Numbered from the stretch's first letter, positions 17,814 to 27,880 are shown. The stretch: 64,000 nt of DNA from Stygiobacter sp043807765 (GCA_043807765.1 JAZDFQ010000066.1:124001-188000); one strand, 5' to 3'. Program-made: numbers and translations. Notes: generated by a model not told the origin, from the sequence alone.

Positions 17814-18886
17814 AAGCCGGGGAGAAAGTTTTGAAGATGATTTAGCACATTGTGCGGCGTAACGTCTTTCATACATTTAAAATGCTTTTTGGGACAATTT
17901 GATTTGCCAATATGGCTACATGGACGGCAAAATAATGAATTATTTTCTAAGATTAAATTTTGCACCCCGTAGGGGGCAAATCCAAATTCTTTTACTGTTG
18001 AGCCGAATATTGCAGCAACCGGAACACTAACCGACGCTGCCGTGTGCATTAGACCGGAATCATTAGTAACAATCAGTTTACACAATTTCATGTCTGCGGC
18101 AATCTGGAAAATATTATCATCGTTTTGCAGATTAATTGAACCGGGAATTTGACTTGAGATATCAGCACATAATTCTCGGTCTGATTTCCCGCCAAACAGA
18201 ACGATATTAAAACCGTAATTGTTAATTTGCTTTCCCAATTCAATAAAATATTCTTGGGGCCAATGCTTAGTAAAGTGTTTGGCTCCCGGTGCAAATCCAA
18301 TATATTTTTTACCAGACTCAAGTTTAGGCTTTACTTCCGGCGGGAAGAATAATTCTAAACCAGATTGGTCTAGTTCAACGCCAGCCGCTTCGGCATATCG
18401 CTGAACTATGGATTTTTTTTCTTTCAGCAAATTTATTTTTAAGTAAACGAGAAGAAGTTTGGCAAGCGTTGGCTTAACGAACATTAAAATGTTTGAAGCA
18501 ATACCTCTGGTTAGCTTTCTACTGCGCCAATTGTTCTGAATATCAATAATCAGATCATACTTTTCTTTAGCAATTTCTGATCTGAGTTTGGCTTCATTCG
18601 CTTTATCAAAGAAAATAAGCTTCGAAATTCTTGTATTAAAAGCATAAACATCAGAAAATTCTTTCTTCACTAAGAAATGAAGTTCGGCTTCTTGGTATTT
18701 GGCTTTAAGAGCACGCACAACCGGCGTTGTTAATAGAACATCACCCAGCGAGCTGAAACGTATTACTAAGATTTTGCGGATCTGATTGATAGAATTTCCA
18801 CTGTTTTCCAGCGCAAATTTACCAAATTTTGCCCTCTCTTGGAGGTTGGAAGTATAAACACACTTACTTATTTTTGGCAAGAACAA
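17810..18886 (-). CDS. LPS heptosyltransferase-like glycosyltransferase (GT9)
   Basis: About 325-358 residues. GT9 marks are ILVIRFSSLGDVLLTTPVVRAL near the N-terminus, GFAPGAKHFTKHWP in the middle and TNDSGLMHTAASV at the ADP-heptose site. It should add heptose to the LPS core or a related glycan. The start is uncertain: the ATG at 18886 adds about 36 residues before the conserved beginning, and no better ATG, GTG or TTG with a Shine-Dalgarno sequence lies in frame between. Coupled to waaA by an ATGA overlap. Divergent from the small gene at 18899. Confidence 0.85.
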   Translation of the reverse strand: MFLPKISKCVYTSNLQERAKFGKFALENSGNSINQIRKILVIRFSSLGDVLLTTPVVRALKAKYQEAELHFLVKKEFSDVYAFNTRISKLIFFDKANEAKLRSEIAKEKYDLIIDIQNNWRSRKLTRGIASNILMFVKPTLAKLLLVYLKINLLKEKKSIVQRYAEAAGVELDQSGLELFFPPEVKPKLESGKKYIGFAPGAKHFTKHWPQEYFIELGKQINNYGFNIVLFGGKSDRELCADISSQIPGSINLQNDDNIFQIAADMKLCKLIVTNDSGLMHTAASVSVPVAAIFGSTVKEFGFAPYGVQNLILENNSLFCRPCSHIGKSNCPKKHFKCMKDVTPHNVLNHLQNFLPGL

Positions 18887-18898
18887 AATGGAACTGAT

Positions 18899-19165
18899 AT
18901 GACAACTTTACCTCCTCCGGCAGTTAAGCTTTTTCCGGAAGATTCTATAGAAAAACTATGCTACGGAATTGCGGAATCATTTAAAGATTATCTTCCGATT
19001 CCAAATGATAGAATACGCCTAGGTTTTAATTTATACAGATTGGCAATCGGTGAAGGGGACACACCGGAAGTAATTGTAAGAAACGCTAAAATAAAAGTTG
19101 AAGGAATTTCTTTGGCAGAACTTGCAAAAAGAATTGAAGAAGAAATGGGAAAGATTAAAAAATAA
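18899..19165 (+). CDS. Small hypothetical protein
   Basis: 88 residues from the ATG at 18899 (MTTLPPPAVKLFPEDS). An upstream in-frame start at 18839 would overlap the divergent heptosyltransferase. The sequence is soluble and ends in a charged helix (LAELAKRIEEEMGKIKK). No family recognised. It is convergent with fbp and separated from it by an inverted pair of AT-rich repeats. Confidence 0.55.
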   Translation: MTTLPPPAVKLFPEDSIEKLCYGIAESFKDYLPIPNDRIRLGFNLYRLAIGEGDTPEVIVRNAKIKVEGISLAELAKRIEEEMGKIKK

Positions 19166-19168
19166 TTT

Positions 19169-19237
19169 AGAATTGAAAATGGAGAATGGAGAATTAAACT
19201 AAACTTGATTCCATTCTCAATTCTCCATTATCAATTG
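19169..19237. repeat. Inverted pair of AATTCTC/GAGAATT-family repeats between convergent genes
   Basis: Left arm 19169-19196 (GAATTGAAAATGGAGAATGG...) and right arm 19207-19237 are imperfect reverse complements around a 10-base gap, most positions pairing. The arms are the same family found translated at 8098-8129 and 61479-61510. It may also serve as a bidirectional terminator for the small gene and fbp. Confidence 0.75.
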
Positions 19238-19241
19238 CCTT

Positions 19242-20264
19242 TCAGTAGGCTTCTCTTGCTTCACTCATAAACTTCTCTACAAGTAAAACATCCTCTTCGC
19301 TTCCAATAAAGATAGGTGAGCGTTCGTGAAGTGCTTCCGGTTTCTTATCTAGAATTTTTTCCTTACCGTCCGTAGCTCTTCCACCCGCGGCTTCTACAAT
19401 GAACGACATCGGATTACATTCGTAACACAAGCGGAGTTTTCCTTTGGCATTTCTTCTATCACCGGGATAAATGAAAATCCCTCCGTAAAGCAATGTGCGG
19501 TGAACATCAGCCACCATCGAACCAACATAGCGGGCTTGATAAGGTTTTCCTTCAAAGTAATTAGCTTGCAAATATTTAATGTAATCCTTCAATCCTTTTG
19601 GCCATGAAAAATAATTGCCTTCATTCAAGCTGTAAATTCTTCCATGCTTAGGAATTTTGATATCATCATGTGAAAGCAGAAATTCGCCAAAAGCCGGATC
19701 CAAAGTAAATCCGTAAACACCGTGTCCATGTCCGGCAGTGTAAACAAAAATTGTACTTGAGCCATACAAAATGTAGCCGGCAACTTCTTGTTTGTATCCT
19801 TGCTGAAGACAATCTTCAAGTGTACCCGGACCATCTCCTTCACTTACACGTTTATAGATTGAGAAAATTGTTCCGATGCTAATGTTAGCATCAATGTTGG
19901 AAGAGCCGTCGAGAGGATCGAAAAGCAAAACGTATTTGCCGATTTTTTGATGGGGCGGTAGATGAATAATATCTTCCTCTTCTTCGCTTGCCATTACACA
20001 AAAATGCCCACCATGATCCATTGCCTTAATAAGCATTTCGTGAGCAAACATATCAAGCTTCTTAACTTTTTCACCGTGGACGTTTTCATCGCCGGTGAAA
20101 CCTAGAATGTTAGCTAAGCCGGCTTTGTTCACTTCCAAAGAAATTAATTTTGCTGCGAGTCCAAGTTGAAGAAGAATTGCCGAGAGTTCTCCGGTAGCTT
20201 CCGGATGGAGTTTTTCACCTTCGATGATATGACGCGGGAGAGTCATGAATCTTTTTGAAGCCAT
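19242..20264 (-). CDS. fbp: Fructose-1,6-bisphosphatase, class I
   Basis: 340 residues, the normal class I length. It hydrolyses fructose-1,6-bisphosphate in gluconeogenesis. The metal and active-site segment LFDPLDGSSNIDANISIGTIFSIY is clear, as are YVGSMVADVHRTLLYGG and the Arg/Lys-rich RRNAKGKLRLCYECNPMSFI sugar-phosphate region. The ATG at 20264 follows AAGGAGAAG, only 9 bases after the ABC exporter stop, so it is probably expressed with the exporter. Confidence 0.96.
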   Translation of the reverse strand: MASKRFMTLPRHIIEGEKLHPEATGELSAILLQLGLAAKLISLEVNKAGLANILGFTGDENVHGEKVKKLDMFAHEMLIKAMDHGGHFCVMASEEEEDIIHLPPHQKIGKYVLLFDPLDGSSNIDANISIGTIFSIYKRVSEGDGPGTLEDCLQQGYKQEVAGYILYGSSTIFVYTAGHGHGVYGFTLDPAFGEFLLSHDDIKIPKHGRIYSLNEGNYFSWPKGLKDYIKYLQANYFEGKPYQARYVGSMVADVHRTLLYGGIFIYPGDRRNAKGKLRLCYECNPMSFIVEAAGGRATDGKEKILDKKPEALHERSPIFIGSEEDVLLVEKFMSEAREAY

Positions 20265-20273
20265 TTCTTCTCC

Positions 20274-22058
20274 TTATGCAGATTTAAGTTCTTGATCCTT
20301 ATACTGAAGTTGATAGAGCTTATAATAAATTCCTTTGTGAGCAAGTAATTCTTGATGCGTTCCCGCTTCTTTCAATTCACCTTTGTGCATAACTAAAATT
20401 TTATCTGCATTTTGAATTGTTGAAAGCCGATGTGCAATAACAATTGAAGTTCTTCCAACTAACAATTTTTCAATAGCGTTTTGGATTAAAATTTCGGTTT
20501 CCGTATCAACACTGGAAGTAGCTTCATCCAAAATTAAAATTTGAGGATTGTAAGCCAACGCGCGGGCAAAGGATATTAATTGTTTTTGCCCAACGCTAAG
20601 TGTAGCACCTTTTTCTTTTACAACTTCATCATAACTGTTTGGAAGCTGCGAAATAAACTTATCGGCACCAACAAATTTTGCCGCTTCAATAATCTGCTCG
20701 TCTGAAATATCTTTATTTCCGAGACTAATATTTGATCTGATTGTGCCGCTAAACAAAAACACATCCTGAAGAACCATAGCAATATATTTTCTGAGTTCGC
20801 TTTTATTCAAATCACGGATGTCCACTCCATCAAGAGTTATGCTTCCTTTCTGAATATCGTAGAAGCGGGTGAAAATATTTATGATGCTGGTTTTACCCGC
20901 GCCGGTTGCGCCAACAATTGCAATTCTTTCACCAGGATTAATTTTGAAGGAAACATTCCGCAGCACATATTCTTCCGGATTGTATGCGAACCAAACATTC
21001 TTAAACTCAACTTCGCCTTTGATTGACTGAATAGTCTTAGGCTCTGCCGGATTTTGAATAACTGTGTTGTCATCCAATAACTTGAAAATTCTCTCCGAAG
21101 AAGCCATCGCAGTTTGAAGTATGTTGTACTTATCGGAAAGATCGCGAACCGGGCGCCAGAACATTTCTGTGTATTGCAAGAATGCAAGAAGTACACCAAT
21201 CGTAAGGTTTTTCTGAATAACTTCACCGCCGCCGTACCAAATTATCAATCCGACCGATATTACGCTCAGCATTTCCACAACCGGAAAAAAAACAGCGTGG
21301 TAGAACACCGACTGAATATTTACAATTTTGTTGTCATTATTAATCGAGGAGAAATTCTTCAACTCTTCTTTTTCTTTGGCAAATATTTGAACTACATTCA
21401 TTCCTGTTATACGCTCTTGCATATAAGAGTTTAATCTGGCAAGGTGCTTGCGTACATCGCGGTAATTTTCTCTTACTTTTTTGCGAAACAAAAAGGTAGC
21501 GTAAAACAAAGCGGGCAGCACTGCCAGAGTTACTAATGATAAATCCCACGACATAGCAAACATGAAGATGAAAATCCAAACGATACTGAATATGTCACTG
21601 AAAATTGAAACGATGCCTGAGGAGAACATATCGTTTAACGAATCAACATCATTTGTTACGCGGGTTACAGTTCTTCCAACGGGAGTTTTATCAAAATATT
21701 TTAGCGCGAGCTTTTGAACATGTGAGAAAAGCTGAATACGTAGATCGTAAACAATTCTCTGTCCGGTTAGTTCCGTGTAGTAAGTAAGGAAGTACTGAAT
21801 CAATGCTTGAAGCATTAGCGAGCCAAGCAATACCACGCATACAATAAGCAAACCATCAAAATCTTTATTTTGGATTTTATCATCGAACGCAATTTTAGAA
21901 AGATAGGGGCGGAGAGGACCAAGCGCAGAAACTACAATGTTTAAGATAATTGCAAGAATAATGTATTTTTTGTACGGCTTAATGTACGTCAGCAATCTTC
22001 TCATTAACTGCGAATCGTAAGCTTTGCCAATTATGTCATCATCTTTTTGTTCAGCCAT
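20274..22058 (-). CDS. ABC exporter subunit (canonical-Walker-B half of a heterodimer)
   Basis: 594 residues. Six membrane helices (about 30-320) are fused to an ATPase domain with Walker A GATGAGKTS, signature LSVGQKQL and Walker B ILILDEATSSVD with the catalytic Glu. The signature is LSVGQ rather than LSGGQ. With the partner gene 11 bases upstream lacking the catalytic Glu, this fits heterodimeric multidrug/lipid exporters of the YheH/YheI or TM287/288 type, where one ATP site is degenerate. The substrate is not deducible. Confidence 0.88.
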   Translation of the reverse strand: MAEQKDDDIIGKAYDSQLMRRLLTYIKPYKKYIILAIILNIVVSALGPLRPYLSKIAFDDKIQNKDFDGLLIVCVVLLGSLMLQALIQYFLTYYTELTGQRIVYDLRIQLFSHVQKLALKYFDKTPVGRTVTRVTNDVDSLNDMFSSGIVSIFSDIFSIVWIFIFMFAMSWDLSLVTLAVLPALFYATFLFRKKVRENYRDVRKHLARLNSYMQERITGMNVVQIFAKEKEELKNFSSINNDNKIVNIQSVFYHAVFFPVVEMLSVISVGLIIWYGGGEVIQKNLTIGVLLAFLQYTEMFWRPVRDLSDKYNILQTAMASSERIFKLLDDNTVIQNPAEPKTIQSIKGEVEFKNVWFAYNPEEYVLRNVSFKINPGERIAIVGATGAGKTSIINIFTRFYDIQKGSITLDGVDIRDLNKSELRKYIAMVLQDVFLFSGTIRSNISLGNKDISDEQIIEAAKFVGADKFISQLPNSYDEVVKEKGATLSVGQKQLISFARALAYNPQILILDEATSSVDTETEILIQNAIEKLLVGRTSIVIAHRLSTIQNADKILVMHKGELKEAGTHQELLAHKGIYYKLYQLQYKDQELKSA

Positions 22059-22069
22059 AACTCTCTTTT

Positions 22070-23818
22070 CTAACTCATTTCCAAAAGTTCTTTTTCCAAC
22101 AACTGCTTTGTATTTAAGTCTGCGTAAATTCCACCTTTCAAAACCAACTCGTCATGCGTTCCCTCTTCAACCACTTTGCCTTCATCAAGTACAAATATTT
22201 TATCAGAATCCTTCACTGTAGAAATTCTGTGACTGATAATTATACTTGTCCTATCTATCATAAATTCTTTTAGCTGCCTCAGTATTTCTTCTTCCGTATT
22301 TGTATCAACCGCGGAGAATGAATCATCTAGAATTAAAATCTTGGGATCGATTGCTAACGCTCTACCTAATGTTGAGCGCTGCTTTTGTCCGCCGGAAAGT
22401 GTTATTCCTCTTTCGCCAAGAATTGTTTCGTAACCAAGAGGAAATGTATCAACGTCCTTCGATAAGCGAGCTATGCCGGAAACTTTTTGAATTAACTCTT
22501 CGCTCCCGTTATCCAATCCGTACATTAGATTATTAGCAAGTGTATCGGAGAAAAGAAAATTTTCTTGAGGCACAAGTCCAATTTTTGTTCTTAAAACTCC
22601 CAACGGAATATTTCGCACATCTCTTCCATCAATTAGAACGCTGCCTTCGCTAACATCATATAAACGGGGAATTAAATTTATCAAACTTGTTTTGCCTACA
22701 CCTGTATTGCCGATAAACGCAACTGTCTCACCATGCTTTACGGATAAGTTTAAGTCTTTGAGAACCCACGGGAGATGATCTGCATAGCGAAATGAAACAT
22801 TTCTAAATTCAATATCACCCTTGATTGATGTAATTCTTGTATCAACATTTTCATCGGAAATTTCAATCGGTTCATTCCAGATTTTCAGCAATCGTTTCAT
22901 GCTTGCATCTGCTTGTTGAATCATATTTGCTACCCAGCCGAATGAAATCATCGGCCAAATCAGATCCATTAGGAATAGCATAAATGCGAATATGACGCCA
23001 ACGCTTAGAGTATTGTTGATGATCATGTTTCCGCCGGCAAGTACTACTATTATTGCGGAAAGTCCGGCAATCAGCATGAATATCGGCCCAAAGAAAGCTT
23101 GCAGTTTCACTTGATCCATCTTACGGTTTAGATATTCTCCGCTTTCCTTTTTGTATTCGGAAATCTCATAGTCTTCTCTTTCGTAAGATTTAATTACTCG
23201 TATTCCGGAAAAATTTTCTTGCGCCTTGGCTGTAAGATCCGATAACTTTTCTTGTATGCGCGTGTACTTCGTATGCATTTTCTTCATAACTATATACACA
23301 ATAAATGACATAAGAGGCATAGGCAGCAGTGCATAAAAAGTTAGCATCGGACTTAACGAAATCATTACCGAAAGAGTGAGAATAAATTTTATTCCGTTAT
23401 CAATTGTGTACATTACAGAAGGACCGACAAACATTCTTACCGCGCTAATATCATTTGTTGCGTGAGACATTATGTTGCCGGTAGAATTGTTTTGGAAAAA
23501 TCTAAGTGGAAGTTTTTGAATGTGCGACCAAAAATCATGGCGCAGATCATATTCAATTTCACGGGAGACAACAATGATGGTTTGGCGTATGAAAAAGCGA
23601 AACAAATTGCTGAGAAAAGCCGCAGCTAAAAGTATCACAACCAATCTGAGCACAACATTAAAGTCGCCGCTCTTCGAAAGTGTATCAATTCCTTCTTTAA
23701 CATTTAGCGGTATATAAACGTTTGCAACATTGGAAAGAAGTATGAATACGCAGCCAAGCAGCAATTTGGTCTTATATCTGCGGAAATACTTATTTAGATG
23801 TTTGAGGTTACCGAACAA
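22070..23818 (-). CDS. ABC exporter subunit (degenerate-site half of a heterodimer)
   Basis: 582 residues with the same transmembrane-plus-ATPase build. Walker A GNTGVGKTS and a canonical signature LSGGQKQR are present, but Walker B reads ILILDDSFSAVD, with Asp where the catalytic Glu should be. In heterodimeric exporters this Asp half pairs with a partner having a weakened signature, as seen in the next gene. First gene of the run ABC-ABC-fbp, with gaps of 11 and 9 bases. Confidence 0.88.
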   Translation of the reverse strand: MFGNLKHLNKYFRRYKTKLLLGCVFILLSNVANVYIPLNVKEGIDTLSKSGDFNVVLRLVVILLAAAFLSNLFRFFIRQTIIVVSREIEYDLRHDFWSHIQKLPLRFFQNNSTGNIMSHATNDISAVRMFVGPSVMYTIDNGIKFILTLSVMISLSPMLTFYALLPMPLMSFIVYIVMKKMHTKYTRIQEKLSDLTAKAQENFSGIRVIKSYEREDYEISEYKKESGEYLNRKMDQVKLQAFFGPIFMLIAGLSAIIVVLAGGNMIINNTLSVGVIFAFMLFLMDLIWPMISFGWVANMIQQADASMKRLLKIWNEPIEISDENVDTRITSIKGDIEFRNVSFRYADHLPWVLKDLNLSVKHGETVAFIGNTGVGKTSLINLIPRLYDVSEGSVLIDGRDVRNIPLGVLRTKIGLVPQENFLFSDTLANNLMYGLDNGSEELIQKVSGIARLSKDVDTFPLGYETILGERGITLSGGQKQRSTLGRALAIDPKILILDDSFSAVDTNTEEEILRQLKEFMIDRTSIIISHRISTVKDSDKIFVLDEGKVVEEGTHDELVLKGGIYADLNTKQLLEKELLEMS

Positions 23819-23885
23819 GTCTTATAAATCCCTTTCTATACAATTCCAACAAAGCACTGTTGAAAAAAATTCAATTTGAACAAAA

Positions 23886-23914
23886 AAGAACGAAGATTTC
23901 TATCCTTCGTTCTT
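23886..23914 (-). terminator. Rho-independent terminator downstream of serS
   Basis: Read on the - strand: AAGAACGAAG, 9-base loop, CTTCGTTCTT, then a T-run. A 10-bp perfect stem just after the SerS stop. Confidence 0.75.
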
Positions 23915-23928
23915 AACTCTTCGTTCAT

Positions 23929-25206
23929 TTACCCAAGAATTTCGAATCCGGTGTACTTTTGCAAAGCTTTTGGTACGATTATTTTTCCTTCCGGCGTCTG
24001 ATTGTTTTCCATTATGGAGACCATTAAACGGCTTGTTGCAAGCCCAGAACCATTAAGCGTATGAACAAACTCCGGCTTCTTAGCTTCTTCTTTTCTGTAA
24101 CGAATATTAGCACGGCGCGCTTGGAATGCTTCGAAGTTACTGCAAGAAGAAGCTTCCAGCCATTTATTTTCTGCCGGAGACCAAGTTTCGATATCATAAC
24201 ATTTTGCTGCTGAAAAGCTTAAATCTCCAGTGCAGAGCATCAAAATTCTGTATGGAACATTCAGTGCTTTCAAAATATTTTCAGCATCGTTAGTCATGTC
24301 TTCAAGTTCATCGTAGGAATTATCCGGCTTAGCAAACTTTACCATTTCGACTTTGTTGAATTGATGAACGCGCAAAAATCCTTTTGAATCTTTTCCGTAA
24401 GAACCAGCTTCGCGGCGGAAACATGGCGAGTAACCAACATATTTAATTGTTAAGTCCTTCTCTGAAAGAATTTCATCGCGATGAATATTTGTGATTGGAA
24501 CTTCCGCTGTCGGAATCGGATACAGACCATCTTTCTCGATGAAGTACATATCTTCTTCCATCTTCGGAATTTGTCCGGTGCCTTTCATAGAATCTCTGTT
24601 CACAAGAATCGGCGGCATTACTTCTGTGTAACCGTGATTATGAATGTGAGTATCGAGCATAAAATTTATTAGTGCACGTTCCATCGTTGCACCTTTGCCG
24701 GTGTAAAGCGGAAATCCGGAACCGGAAATTTTTGTAGCGCGTTCAAAATCCAGCAAGCAGAGTTTCTTGCCAAGTTCAACGTGATCGAGCACTTTAAAAT
24801 CGTTTTCAAACTTAAATCCATCCGGCAGCCAGCGGCGGACTTCAACATTTTCTTCCGCGCTTTTACCAACTGGAACGCTTGCGTGAGCCAAGTTTGGAGT
24901 GCTACGCAAAATACTATCAATCTTTTCTGCTATATCTTTTAACTGAGAATCAAGTTGAGTGATTTCATCGCCGACTTTTTTCATTTCTTCGAAGATCGCA
25001 CTGGTATCTTGTCCCGCTTTCTTCAGCTTAGGAATTTCAGCCGAGACTTGATTTTTCTTCGCTTTCAATTCTTCTGTTTTAGAAATGAATCCTCTGCGCT
25101 GTTCATCAAGCTGAAGAATTTCATCAACTATGTCTTTAGCATTTTTATTTAGCAATCCTTGTCTAACAGCTTCCGGATTTTCGCGAATGAATTTTACGTC
25201 TAACAT
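23929..25206 (-). CDS. serS: Seryl-tRNA synthetase
   Basis: 425 residues, typical length. It charges tRNA-Ser with serine. The N-terminal long helical hairpin that grips the tRNA extra arm spans about residues 25-105 (charged heptad-like). The class II core follows with RREAGSYGKDSKGFLRVHQF (motif 2) and NGSGLATSRLMVSIMENNQ (motif 3). It lies 101 bases downstream of leuS on the same strand, the spacer being filled by a repeat-like element. Confidence 0.97.
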   Translation of the reverse strand: MLDVKFIRENPEAVRQGLLNKNAKDIVDEILQLDEQRRGFISKTEELKAKKNQVSAEIPKLKKAGQDTSAIFEEMKKVGDEITQLDSQLKDIAEKIDSILRSTPNLAHASVPVGKSAEENVEVRRWLPDGFKFENDFKVLDHVELGKKLCLLDFERATKISGSGFPLYTGKGATMERALINFMLDTHIHNHGYTEVMPPILVNRDSMKGTGQIPKMEEDMYFIEKDGLYPIPTAEVPITNIHRDEILSEKDLTIKYVGYSPCFRREAGSYGKDSKGFLRVHQFNKVEMVKFAKPDNSYDELEDMTNDAENILKALNVPYRILMLCTGDLSFSAAKCYDIETWSPAENKWLEASSCSNFEAFQARRANIRYRKEEAKKPEFVHTLNGSGLATSRLMVSIMENNQTPEGKIIVPKALQKYTGFEILG

Positions 25207-25223
25207 TTATTCTCCTATTTGTA

Positions 25224-25307
25224 ATTCTGAGTCCCGTAGTTTGGGACGAAGAATCTCTTACACGAAATCGTAGGAGATGCTTCTTCCGCCTTCGCCGGAA
25301 TCAGCAT
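25224..25307. repeat. MITE-like palindromic spacer element between leuS and serS
   Basis: Contains GTCCCGTAGTTTGGGAC (a small hairpin) followed by GAAGAATCTC ... GGAGATGCTTCTT, a second imperfect stem, with weak ATTCTGA/TCAGCAT ends. The GAAGAATC and ATTCTGA words recur in the element at 45880-45977. The element occupies nearly the whole spacer and ends right at the LeuS stop. Confidence 0.5.
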
Positions 25308-27773
25308 TCACTTTACAACTATATTATAAATTTTGTTTGGTACATAGATTTCTTTAACAAGCTGCTTGCCGTCAGTGTATGTTTTCACTTTATCATCAGC
25401 ATACACCGCAATTTTAACTTCAGCTTCCGGCATATCAAACGGAATTTCGATTTTAGAACGAACCTTTCCGTTTATCTGAACAACAACAAGCGCGTTATCT
25501 TTTGTAAGCGCAAGCTGATCTACTTCAAACCAAACCGGAGCTTGGAACAAAGTTTTTTCTTTGCCTATCATCTGCCAGCATTCTTCGCCAAGATGCGGCG
25601 CGAGCGGAGCTAACATGGAAGCAAATCTTTCGAGAATGTAGGATTTTAATTCTGTGCTGCAAGAATCCAAGCCCTTCATTTCATTAATCAATTCCATCAA
25701 AGCGGCAACCGCTGTGTTAAATCTGAAGTGTTCAACCTCTACAGCAACTTTTGCGAGCGTTGCGTTTATCTTTCTATAAATATTTTTTTCTGTTTCGTTT
25801 AATTCCGCAATATCATATTTAGCTTTTGCCGGATTTGTTTTAGCAACATCTTTGTTGGCTTCAAAAATTGCATAAGCTCTTTGAACAAACCGGTCAACGC
25901 CAACAATTCCTTTATCGCTCCAATCGCCGCCTAGTTCGTACGGACCCATGAACATCAAATACATTCTGAAAACATCTGCGCCAACATTTACTATAAAGTC
26001 ATCCGGATTAACAATGTTTCCCTTCGACTTAGACATCTTTGCGCCATTGTTAGTAATCGTTCCTTGATGAATCAATTTCTTGAATGGTTCATCACTGTTA
26101 ACCAAACCAATATCGCGAAGAACTTTGTGAATGAAGCGAGCATACAGCAAGTGCATTGTTGCGTGTTCAGCTCCGCCTACATACATATCAACCGGAGTCC
26201 AAGCATTGCCTAATTTAGTATCGAACATTCCTTCGCTGAAATTTGGATTTGGATAACGGAGGTAATACCAGGAAGAATCAACAAAAGTATCCATTGTATC
26301 GGCATCACGTTTTGCCGGAACGCCGCACTTAGGACAAGTAGTGTTAACAAAATCCATATTGCCTGCAAGCGGAGAACCGCCATCCGGTTTGAAATTTACC
26401 TCATAAGGAAGTACAACCGGAAGTTGCTCTTCGGGAACCGGAACTTCACCGCAATGTTCGCAATGAATAATTGGAATTGGTGTTCCCCAATAACGCTGAC
26501 GCGAAATCAGCCAATCGCGCAAGCGGTAGTTTACTGTTTTCTTTCCTAAACCTTGTGCAGCCAAATCTTCTGTAACTTTATCTATTCCAAGATCGGAATT
26601 CATTCCATCATACTTGCCGGAATTAGCCATCGTTCCAGCTTCTGTAAATGCTTCCGTTAATTCCGCATTTACATCTGTTCCATCTTGAAGAATCACTTTG
26701 CGGATTGGCAGATCAAACTTTTTAGCGAATTCAAAATCGCGCTCATCATGTGCCGGAACAGCCATAACATAACCGGTTCCGTATGTTGAGAGAACATAAT
26801 CGGCAACCCAAATAGGAACGCGCTCACCGTTCACCGGATTAATTGCATACGCGCCGGTTGGTACACCGCTTTTTTCTTTTACGGTAGAAGTTCTATCAAC
26901 TTCTGTAAGCAATTTTGTTTGCTCAATATATTTATCAACACCGGCTTTGAATTCCGGCTTAGTGATTTTTTGCACTAATTCTTTTTCCGGCGCAAGCACA
27001 ACATAAGTTACACCAAACAAAGTATCTGGACGTGTAGTAAACACAGTCAGTTTATCATCGTGTCCTTCAATCTTGAACTCAACTTCACTTCCGTAACTGC
27101 GCCCAATCCAGTTGGTTTGCATCAGCTTTGTTTTTCCAGGCCAATCAATTTTGCTTAAGCCGTCAAGAAGTTCATCCGCGTATTGAGTAATCTTAAAAAA
27201 CCATTGAGTAAGATTTTTCTGCTCAACTGTTGTTCCGCAACGTTCGCAATTGCCGTCGCCAAGAACTTGCTCGTGGGCTAAAACTGTTTGGCAAGAAGGA
27301 CACCAATTAACCGGCGCGTTTTTTCTGTAAGCCAAACCACGTTTGTAAAGCTGTAAGAACAAATATTGATTCCATTTATAATATTCGGGAACGCAAGTCA
27401 TCAACTCGGCATCCCAATCATACATCGTTCCCATTCTTTTAAGCATATCGCGGATATCGGCAATGTTCTTCATTGTGCTGTCTTTTGGATGCACGCCGGT
27501 TTTGATTGCAAAATTTTCTGCCGGAAGACCGAACGCATCATATCCCATCGGCTCAAAAACATTGTAGCCTTGCAATTTCTTCATGCGCGCCCATGAATCG
27601 GTTGGTCCGTAATTATACCAATGCCCGCAATGCAGTTTTGCGCCGGATGGATAAATGAACATTACCAAACAGTAGAGTTTTTTCTCATCGTCGGTTAAAT
27701 CGGTTTTATAAACTTTATTCTCTTCCCAAAACTTTTGCCATTTGGTTTCGATCTCTTGAAAGGGATATTTCAT
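25308..27773 (-). CDS. leuS: Leucyl-tRNA synthetase
   Basis: 821 residues, within the bacterial range. It charges tRNA-Leu and edits mischarged amino acids. The class I HIGH motif appears as HCGHW and KMSKS as AKMSKSKGN. The zinc-binding CPSCQ ... CERCG pair and the CP1 editing domain (TTRPDTLFGVTYVVLAPEH-like segment FTTRPDTLFGVTY; AVPAHDERDFEFAKKF) are present. The start ATG at 27773 gives the usual MKYPFQEIETKWQKFWEE beginning. Confidence 0.97.
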   Translation of the reverse strand: MKYPFQEIETKWQKFWEENKVYKTDLTDDEKKLYCLVMFIYPSGAKLHCGHWYNYGPTDSWARMKKLQGYNVFEPMGYDAFGLPAENFAIKTGVHPKDSTMKNIADIRDMLKRMGTMYDWDAELMTCVPEYYKWNQYLFLQLYKRGLAYRKNAPVNWCPSCQTVLAHEQVLGDGNCERCGTTVEQKNLTQWFFKITQYADELLDGLSKIDWPGKTKLMQTNWIGRSYGSEVEFKIEGHDDKLTVFTTRPDTLFGVTYVVLAPEKELVQKITKPEFKAGVDKYIEQTKLLTEVDRTSTVKEKSGVPTGAYAINPVNGERVPIWVADYVLSTYGTGYVMAVPAHDERDFEFAKKFDLPIRKVILQDGTDVNAELTEAFTEAGTMANSGKYDGMNSDLGIDKVTEDLAAQGLGKKTVNYRLRDWLISRQRYWGTPIPIIHCEHCGEVPVPEEQLPVVLPYEVNFKPDGGSPLAGNMDFVNTTCPKCGVPAKRDADTMDTFVDSSWYYLRYPNPNFSEGMFDTKLGNAWTPVDMYVGGAEHATMHLLYARFIHKVLRDIGLVNSDEPFKKLIHQGTITNNGAKMSKSKGNIVNPDDFIVNVGADVFRMYLMFMGPYELGGDWSDKGIVGVDRFVQRAYAIFEANKDVAKTNPAKAKYDIAELNETEKNIYRKINATLAKVAVEVEHFRFNTAVAALMELINEMKGLDSCSTELKSYILERFASMLAPLAPHLGEECWQMIGKEKTLFQAPVWFEVDQLALTKDNALVVVQINGKVRSKIEIPFDMPEAEVKIAVYADDKVKTYTDGKQLVKEIYVPNKIYNIVVK

Positions 27774-27880
27774 TGTCTTCTTAGATTAGTTAAAAATTGT
27801 GCGGAAAATTACGAAAAATTGGCTTGGGTTAACAAGTTTATCCCATGTTCTTTGCGAGGGTAAGGCTTATTTATTGATTA

